This document shows, piece by piece, positions 13,574-17,865 of a stretch of DNA of 17,865 nt. The translations under genes were made by a program, and so were the position numbers. Numbering within the stretch: the stretch's first letter is position 1; every line of letters starts with the position of its first letter. The DNA lies in NCBI GenBank assembly GCA_034667645.1, contig JAXDQV010000340.1, positions 1-17,865 of the forward strand, written 5' to 3'. The notes below the pieces were generated by a model that had not been told where the DNA came from, made no database searches, and saw only the letters and a list, made by a program, of their open reading frames with translations. This DNA is from JAJPJG01 sp034667645. GTDB taxonomy: Bacteria > Verrucomicrobiota > Verrucomicrobiia > Chthoniobacterales > Chthoniobacteraceae.

Positions 13574-14824
13574 ATGCGTTATTTAAAAGTCACACTGCTG
13601 ATCGCCTTCGCCGCCTCCCTGGTGGTGGCAGGGCTGTATGAGATGGGCGTTTTTCTGCGCCTCGATCTCGGTCTGTGGAGCTTCTTGGGGCGCCTCTCCG
13701 ATCCGCCGGAGAAGCGGTCGGTTGTGCAATACATCGTCTTCTGCGCGCTGGCCCTCAGCGTCGCGTGGACGACGATCGACATCAGCAAACTGTCGCTGAA
13801 AATCGTCGTCGCAGCGGCTGCGCTCGTGCAGGTCATCTCGCTGGTTTGGGTGCTGAATTTGTATCGCATCTTCTTCTCTCCGTTCGCACCCGCGCTCGCC
13901 GTCGTGCTCAGCTTTGCCGGCGGGCTGCAGTATGCGCGCAGCGAGGCGGGCGGCATCAAACGCAAGCTTCGGCTCATCTTTGGCGAGCGCCTTTCCAGGA
14001 AGACTTTCTACGCCTTGGTGAACTCGAAAGAGCCGCTGAATCTCGACGGAGAAATGCGCGAGGCCTCCGTCGTCTTGTGCGAGGTTTTCAATCACGACGA
14101 ACTCATGGACGCGCTTTCCACGTCGGAATACGTGGCGATGACCAACCTCTTTTTGCGCAACGGCGCCGATTTTTTAGTGGAGCGTGGCGGCTATCTCGAT
14201 GAGTGCGATGGAGAAAGTCTGCGCGTGATCTTCGGCGCTCCGCTCGCCGAAAGAAACCACGCGACGATTGCCTGCCAGGCGGCGCTGGAACTGGTGCAGC
14301 GGCTCGAAAATCTCAATCGCGAATGTGATGCGAAGTGGCACCGGAAACTTGATTTCCGCATTGGCGTGAACTCGGGCGAAATGGTCTGCGGCGTTTACGG
14401 TTCGCACCGGCTCGGCACTTTCAGTGTGGCTGGCGAGCCGGTGGAATTTGCACGCCGCTTGTGCTCCGCGAATGTAATTTATGGCTCAAAAATCCTGATC
14501 GGCTCCTGCACGTTCGATCTCGCGAGCAACGCCGTGGAGGTGCGCCCGATGGAGCTCGTGCGCACGCGCGATGAGCGGACGCGGGAGGAGGTCTACGAAC
14601 TGCTGGCGCCCAAGAATGTGCTTTCGGAAGACGATCTGCGCCGGCGCGATCTGTTCTGGAAAGGGATCATTTATTACCGCGAGCAGCTCTGGGATGACGC
14701 GCTCGATCATTTCCGTGCGGCCTTGAGCGCCAATGGCGCAGATGCCCCGCTCGAGTTCTACATTCAGCGCATCGAGCAACTCCGCGTCGGTCTGCCGGCG
14801 CTCGAGTGGAACGCGCGGATCTGA
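13574..14824 (+). CDS. Membrane protein with a degenerate class III nucleotide cyclase domain
   Basis: The 416-residue protein has three or four N-terminal membrane segments (about 5-25, 50-66, 76-95, 103-119), a linker, and a cytoplasmic adenylate/guanylate cyclase homology domain (about 163-345). A short helical tail (RRRDLFWKGIIYYREQLWDDALDHFRAAL) resembles a TPR unit. The fold is recognisable from FRIGVNSGEMVCGVYGS and GEPVEFARRL. Several active-site positions differ from catalytic members: the first metal aspartate (FADI) is E170 (LCEV), the second (GD) is E214 (CDGE), and the asparagine of NxxxR is E291, while R295 remains. It may be a regulator or nucleotide sensor, or have altered chemistry. 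It follows the ClpX-like gene by 49 bases and precedes recR by 50, both on the same strand. Confidence 0.82.
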   Translation: MRYLKVTLLIAFAASLVVAGLYEMGVFLRLDLGLWSFLGRLSDPPEKRSVVQYIVFCALALSVAWTTIDISKLSLKIVVAAAALVQVISLVWVLNLYRIFFSPFAPALAVVLSFAGGLQYARSEAGGIKRKLRLIFGERLSRKTFYALVNSKEPLNLDGEMREASVVLCEVFNHDELMDALSTSEYVAMTNLFLRNGADFLVERGGYLDECDGESLRVIFGAPLAERNHATIACQAALELVQRLENLNRECDAKWHRKLDFRIGVNSGEMVCGVYGSHRLGTFSVAGEPVEFARRLCSANVIYGSKILIGSCTFDLASNAVEVRPMELVRTRDERTREEVYELLAPKNVLSEDDLRRRDLFWKGIIYYREQLWDDALDHFRAALSANGADAPLEFYIQRIEQLRVGLPALEWNARI

Positions 14825-14874
14825 CCAGGATCGTGCATCGCGAGCGAAGCCGCGCGACCGCCGCGAAGTAATTT

Positions 14875-15483
14875 TTGAAACGCATCGAGTATCCCGCCGC
14901 GATCAAGGAATTGATCGTGCAACTGCGGCGCATGCCTGGAATCGGGCCGCGGAGCGCGGAGCGGATTGCCCTCTGGATGACGCAATCACGCGACGCACGG
15001 GCGCCGGATATTGCGTCCGCCATTCGCGGCGTCGCCGAGCAGGTCCAGGCGTGTCCGCGATGCGGTTTTTTTGTTTCCCAAAACGTCTGCGCAATCTGCT
15101 CGGATGAAACACGGATTATGGACGAGTTGTGCGTGGTAGAGCAGGCGACCGACATTCTTCCGCTCGAGCGCACCGGCGTTTTTCGCGGCAGCTATCACGC
15201 TCTGGGTGGCCGGATTTCTCCGCTCGATCACATCGGTCCGGAGCAGTTGCGCATCGAGGCGCTGCTGCAACGTGTTAAACAAGAGCAGCCACGCGAAGTG
15301 ATCCTCGCCCTCGGATCAGACGTGGAAGGCGAGGCCACGGCAAACTACCTGGTGGAATTGCTGCGGGATTATTCGGTGAGCATTACGCGCATCGCGCAAG
15401 GATTACCGGCGGGCGGCGGCCTGGAATCGGCGGATGAATTGACGCTGAGCCGCGCGCTTGCGGGGCGGCGGCAGATTACTTAG
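14875..15483 (+). CDS. recR: Recombination mediator protein RecR
   Basis: RecR acts with RecO (and RecF) in loading RecA at single-strand gaps. The 202-residue length is standard. The N-terminal helix-hairpin-helix is seen as LRRMPGIGPRSAERIAL (18-33). The zinc finger has C60, C63, C72 and C75 (CPRCG...CAIC). The Toprim domain follows, with ELCVVEQATDILPLERTG, FRGSYHALGG and LALGSDVEGEATANYL. The initiator is TTG 14875 (LKRIEYPAAIKEL), since no ATG or GTG precedes the conserved helix in frame. The stop lies 10 bases before the proposed lipA start, so the two are probably cotranscribed. Confidence 0.95.
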   Translation: MKRIEYPAAIKELIVQLRRMPGIGPRSAERIALWMTQSRDARAPDIASAIRGVAEQVQACPRCGFFVSQNVCAICSDETRIMDELCVVEQATDILPLERTGVFRGSYHALGGRISPLDHIGPEQLRIEALLQRVKQEQPREVILALGSDVEGEATANYLVELLRDYSVSITRIAQGLPAGGGLESADELTLSRALAGRRQIT

Positions 15484-15493
15484 CTTCCCGGCG

Positions 15494-16381
15494 ATGTCGT
15501 GCGTGAAAATCAATCCCTCGCTCCACCAGGCGCGCAAGCCGGAGTGGATCAAGGTGCGTCTTCCCTCCAGTCCGGTTTTCTTTTCCACCAAGGCGCTGAT
15601 TTCGGATCTGCGCCTGCACACTGTCTGCGAAGAGGCGCAGTGCCCCAACCGCTGGGAATGCTGGAGCCAGGGCACGGCGACTTTCATGATCGCAGGCGAG
15701 CGTTGCACGCGGGCGTGTGGATTTTGCGCAGTGACCACGGCGAAGCCGTTTGCGCTTGAGGCAGACGAGCCGCAACGCGTCGCAGAGGCGGTGCAGCGGA
15801 TGAAGCTAAAGCACGTGGTGGTGACGGCAGTGGCGCGCGACGATCTCGCCGACGGCGGGGCAGAGCACTTTGCGCGGACAATTCATGCGATTCGCGAAAC
15901 CGATCCCACCATCATCATCGAGGTGCTGGTGCCGGATTTCCACAATCGCGAGGAAGCCGTCCGGACCGTGACCGATGCGGCGCCGCATATTTTCAATCAC
16001 AACGTGGAAACCTGCGAACGACTGACTCCGCTGGTGCGGTCACGAGCAAAGTATCGCGTGTCGCTGAGCGTGTTGAAACGCGCGAAACAGATTGCGCCGG
16101 GCCTGGTGACGAAGAGCGGCGTGATGCTCGGGCTGGGCGAAACGGAACCGGAGCTGTTCCAGACGATGGACGATCTTCGGGGGGCAGGAGTGCAGGTGCT
16201 GACGATGGGACAGTATTTGCGCCCAACGCCGCAGCATTTGCCGGTGATCGCTTACATTCACCCGGATCAGTTTCGCCAATACGGCGAGATTGCGTATGCG
16301 AAAGGATTTGAGCACGTCTCGTCGGGACCGCTGGTGCGCAGCTCGTATCACGCCGCTGATTTTCATCCCGTGCAGAGATGA
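15494..16381 (+). CDS. lipA: Lipoyl synthase
   Basis: This radical SAM enzyme inserts two sulfur atoms into octanoyl groups on lipoyl domains of 2-oxoacid dehydrogenases and GcvH. The 295-residue product has the auxiliary cluster cysteines C45, C50 and C56 (CEEAQCPNRWEC), the radical SAM cysteines C71, C75 and C78 (CTRACGFC), HNVETCERL, and the C-terminal RSSYHA (282-287), whose first serine (S283) ligates the auxiliary cluster. ATG 15494 is preferred; the frame extends to a TTG at 15458 inside recR, giving 12 extra residues (MRGGGRLLSFPA) that are just recR read in another frame. Its TGA overlaps the next gene's ATG (ATGA, 16378-16381). No lipB is nearby. Confidence 0.96.
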   Translation: MSCVKINPSLHQARKPEWIKVRLPSSPVFFSTKALISDLRLHTVCEEAQCPNRWECWSQGTATFMIAGERCTRACGFCAVTTAKPFALEADEPQRVAEAVQRMKLKHVVVTAVARDDLADGGAEHFARTIHAIRETDPTIIIEVLVPDFHNREEAVRTVTDAAPHIFNHNVETCERLTPLVRSRAKYRVSLSVLKRAKQIAPGLVTKSGVMLGLGETEPELFQTMDDLRGAGVQVLTMGQYLRPTPQHLPVIAYIHPDQFRQYGEIAYAKGFEHVSSGPLVRSSYHAADFHPVQR

Positions 16382-17073
16382 CTAGCGCGCGGATCGATCG
16401 CACAAACGTCGCCGCCCTCATTCCTGCGTTTCGCGAGGAGCGATCAATCGCGGATGTCGTGCGCCGCACGCGCTTGCAGCTCGACCTGGTGATGGTGGTC
16501 GATGACGGTTCAGGTGATGCCACCACCGTGCAAGCGGCGTCCGCGGGAGCAGAGGTGCAGACGCACGAAATAAACCGTGGCAAGGGTGCGGCGATCAAAA
16601 CGGGACTACGGGAGCTCTCGGCGAAAGGCGTCGAATACGTGATGATCTTGGATGGCGACGGCCAGCATTTGCCCGAGGAAATTCAGCATTTTCTCAGCGA
16701 GGCAAATTTGTCGCACGCCCCTTTCATCGTCGGCAGCCGGATGGCGGATATCGCGGCCATGCCGTTTGTGCGCCGACAGACGAACCGCTTCATGTCATGG
16801 CGAATAAGTCGGGCCTGTGGGCAATGGATTCCCGACACCCAATGCGGATTTCGCATGATCCATCGCGATGTGATCCCACACCTGTTTTGCGAGAGCAATA
16901 ATTACGACTACGAAACCGAGATGCTGCTCATCGCTGCGCGCGCCGGTTTTCAGATCGCAGCGGTGCCCGTGAGCACGGTCTATGGGGACGAGGAAAGCAA
17001 GATCCACCCCGTGCGGGACACGATCAAATTCTTCAAGCTGATGGCGCGCTACCGGAGGATGCCGCTGACGTGA
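16378..17073 (+). CDS. Family 2 glycosyltransferase, polyprenol-phosphate sugar synthase-like
   Basis: A 231-residue GT-A fold transferase similar to dolichyl/undecaprenyl-phosphate mannosyl- or glucosyltransferases. The nucleotide-sugar motif VVDDGSGD (40-47), NRGKGAAIKTGL (66-77), the metal-binding ILDGDGQH (90-97), the IPDTQCGFR box (151-159) and YDYETEMLL (176-184) are visible. It has no C-terminal membrane segments, so it should be a peripheral membrane enzyme making a lipid-linked sugar, or a related soluble transferase. The exact donor and acceptor cannot be told. The ATG overlaps the lipA stop (ATGA), so it is cotranslated with lipA despite no obvious functional link. It ends 48 bases from the convergent gene. 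Confidence 0.88.
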   Translation: MTSARIDRTNVAALIPAFREERSIADVVRRTRLQLDLVMVVDDGSGDATTVQAASAGAEVQTHEINRGKGAAIKTGLRELSAKGVEYVMILDGDGQHLPEEIQHFLSEANLSHAPFIVGSRMADIAAMPFVRRQTNRFMSWRISRACGQWIPDTQCGFRMIHRDVIPHLFCESNNYDYETEMLLIAARAGFQIAAVPVSTVYGDEESKIHPVRDTIKFFKLMARYRRMPLT

Positions 17074-17121
17074 GCGCGGATAGTTTCACCCGTTTGATCG
17101 GGAAAAACAGCTGCAATGCGC

Positions 17122-17637
17122 TTATGGCGTGGAGACTGGAGTCGGAGATGGAGCAGGAAGATTGAACTCGGACTTTAATCGGGCAAGCATGTTTTGCATC
17201 ATCGGGCCGCGCTTGGTTTCCATCTCCTGGCGAAGCTGCCGCTCGATTTTTCGACGCTCCTGCGCGTAGCGCAACGCATAGACCTGTCGCCGATCCTCGT
17301 CGAGTTGTAGCCCGCTTTTGCGCACAGACTCGTCTATTTCTGCCGCGATTTTTGCGCGGCGAGTTTGCTCCTGATCCCGCAACGCTGCTTGTTCGGCAGG
17401 CGGCAGGTTTTTCCACAACTGCAGATTTTCACGAAAACGCTGTCGCTCTGCCGGCGAGAGCTTTTCGAAAATGCGACGTGCATCCTCGAACTCGTCCGGT
17501 TTTTTTGGTTGGGCCCAGGGTTTCAGTGCGGGAGAAACCGAAGGTTTGGCTGAAGGAGCCGCCGAGGGTTCTTGCGCCAGGGCCGTTGCGCCGGCGCACG
17601 CCGCGGCCAGCGCTAGTCTACGGAATCCTCGATCCAT
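17122..17637 (-). CDS. Secreted DUF3106-like protein
   Basis: A 171-residue protein with a signal peptide (MDRGFRRLALAAACAGATALA, cleavage probably after ALA), a proline/serine/alanine-rich linker, and a charged helical region (about 50-155). The latter holds two units of the kind seen in DUF3106: LSPAERQRFRENLQLWKNL and PPAEQAALRDQEQ, then long heptad-like helices (RRKIERQLRQEMETKR). The C-terminus is again proline-rich (PAPSPTPVSTP). It should act in the periplasm. The start ATG 17637-17635 lies inside the end of the upstream gene (25-base overlap), so the two form a unit. In other bacteria such proteins accompany sigma-factor/anti-sigma pairs. That role is inferred only. Confidence 0.75.
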   Translation of the reverse strand: MDRGFRRLALAAACAGATALAQEPSAAPSAKPSVSPALKPWAQPKKPDEFEDARRIFEKLSPAERQRFRENLQLWKNLPPAEQAALRDQEQTRRAKIAAEIDESVRKSGLQLDEDRRQVYALRYAQERRKIERQLRQEMETKRGPMMQNMLARLKSEFNLPAPSPTPVSTP

Positions 17638-17865
17638 AATGTATTTTCTTCGAAAGCCACCAACTCGTCGAGATTGTCGATCACCTCGTAGTCAGGATTC
17701 CTGACGATCTGGCTGACGAGCTGGCTGCGCTCGGGTTTCGCGTGCTGGAGCAACATGACGGAGCTGAACGCCAGCAGCAACGCCGCGGCGCTCATGGGCA
17801 CGGCAATGCGCCAGACTTTCCGCAGCCAAGAAAACGGAGTCGCGTGTTCCTGCTGAGCGATTCGG
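17613..17865 (-). CDS. C-terminal part of a single-pass membrane protein, 5' end outside window
   Basis: The 84 visible codons read RIAQQEHATPFSWLRKVWRIA, then one transmembrane helix (VPMSAAALLLAFSSVMLLQ), then an acidic tail (VRNPDYEVIDNLDELVAFEENTLWIEDSVD). The reading frame is open to the window edge, so the in-frame GTG at 17801-17799 is not necessarily the start. A cytoplasmic basic segment, one helix and a short periplasmic tail, next to a secreted DUF3106-like protein, resemble the end of an anti-sigma factor or its companion protein. No zinc-finger anti-sigma motif is visible in this part, so the function stays open. Confidence 0.6.
   Translation of the reverse strand, partial: RIAQQEHATPFSWLRKVWRIAVPMSAAALLLAFSSVMLLQHAKPERSQLVSQIVRNPDYEVIDNLDELVAFEENTLWIEDSVD

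Noticed and set aside
11716..13575. A 619-codon open frame on the minus strand across the ClpX-like gene
   Set aside because: It is antisense to a clear AAA+ gene, is rich in arginine, histidine and aspartate, and has no recognisable domain. It is a by-product of GC-rich codon bias.
15458..15493. A longer lipA starting at TTG inside recR
   Set aside because: The 12 added residues are an out-of-frame reading of the recR end. ATG 15494 fits the family start.
17074..17121. A terminator between the glycosyltransferase and the DUF3106-like gene
   Set aside because: Only a 4-bp CCCG/CGGG stem is present, with no T-run on the proper side for either strand.

Overview
The window looks like chromosome from a GC-rich, probably soil-dwelling Verrucomicrobiota. 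That placement is inferred from gene content: the futalosine-pathway gene mqnD, a ClpX-like AAA+ gene upstream of recR and lipA, and DUF6941, DUF6986 and DUF3106-type proteins. It is not backed by a marker gene. Genes are tightly packed, several starts are GTG or TTG, and most starts have no clear Shine-Dalgarno sequence.

Left part (1-6580, minus strand): a purine-degradation operon in the order uraD, uraH, allC, allB, allE, a CitE-like DUF6986 enzyme, then xdhA, which runs off the left edge. Five of the six junctions are 4-base stop/start overlaps. Together the genes cover xanthine to urate (XdhA, part of the enzyme), 5-hydroxyisourate to allantoin (UraH, UraD), allantoin to allantoate (AllB), allantoate to ureidoglycine (AllC) and ureidoglycine to ureidoglycolate (AllE). 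The DUF6986 protein may act on the two-carbon end product. Urate oxidase and the molybdenum subunit of xanthine dehydrogenase are not in the window. The allC frame is interrupted by two in-frame TGA codons ten codons apart, both at conserved glycine positions. A second, intact M20 amidohydrolase of the same family (6633-7877) is transcribed divergently from the operon.

Middle (7879-11078): a DUF6941 gene and mqnD on the minus strand, an intrinsic terminator, and a short FN3-like gene that appears to have lost its 5' part. A compositionally different island on the plus strand (about 9640-11078) follows. It holds a frameshifted small membrane protein gene and a secreted HEAT-like protein gene, each starting 2-3 bases after the heptamer GTTAGGC. 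This resembles integron-type gene cassettes, but the evidence is incomplete.

Right part (11079-17073, plus strand): ispE (isoprenoid synthesis), a ClpX-like unfoldase without a zinc domain and with what looks like a duplicated C-terminal domain, a membrane protein with a degenerate class III cyclase domain, recR, lipA and a family 2 glycosyltransferase. The window ends (17122-17865, minus strand) with a secreted DUF3106-like protein and the C-terminal part of a single-pass membrane protein.

No rRNA, tRNA, CRISPR array, insertion sequence or prophage gene was seen.
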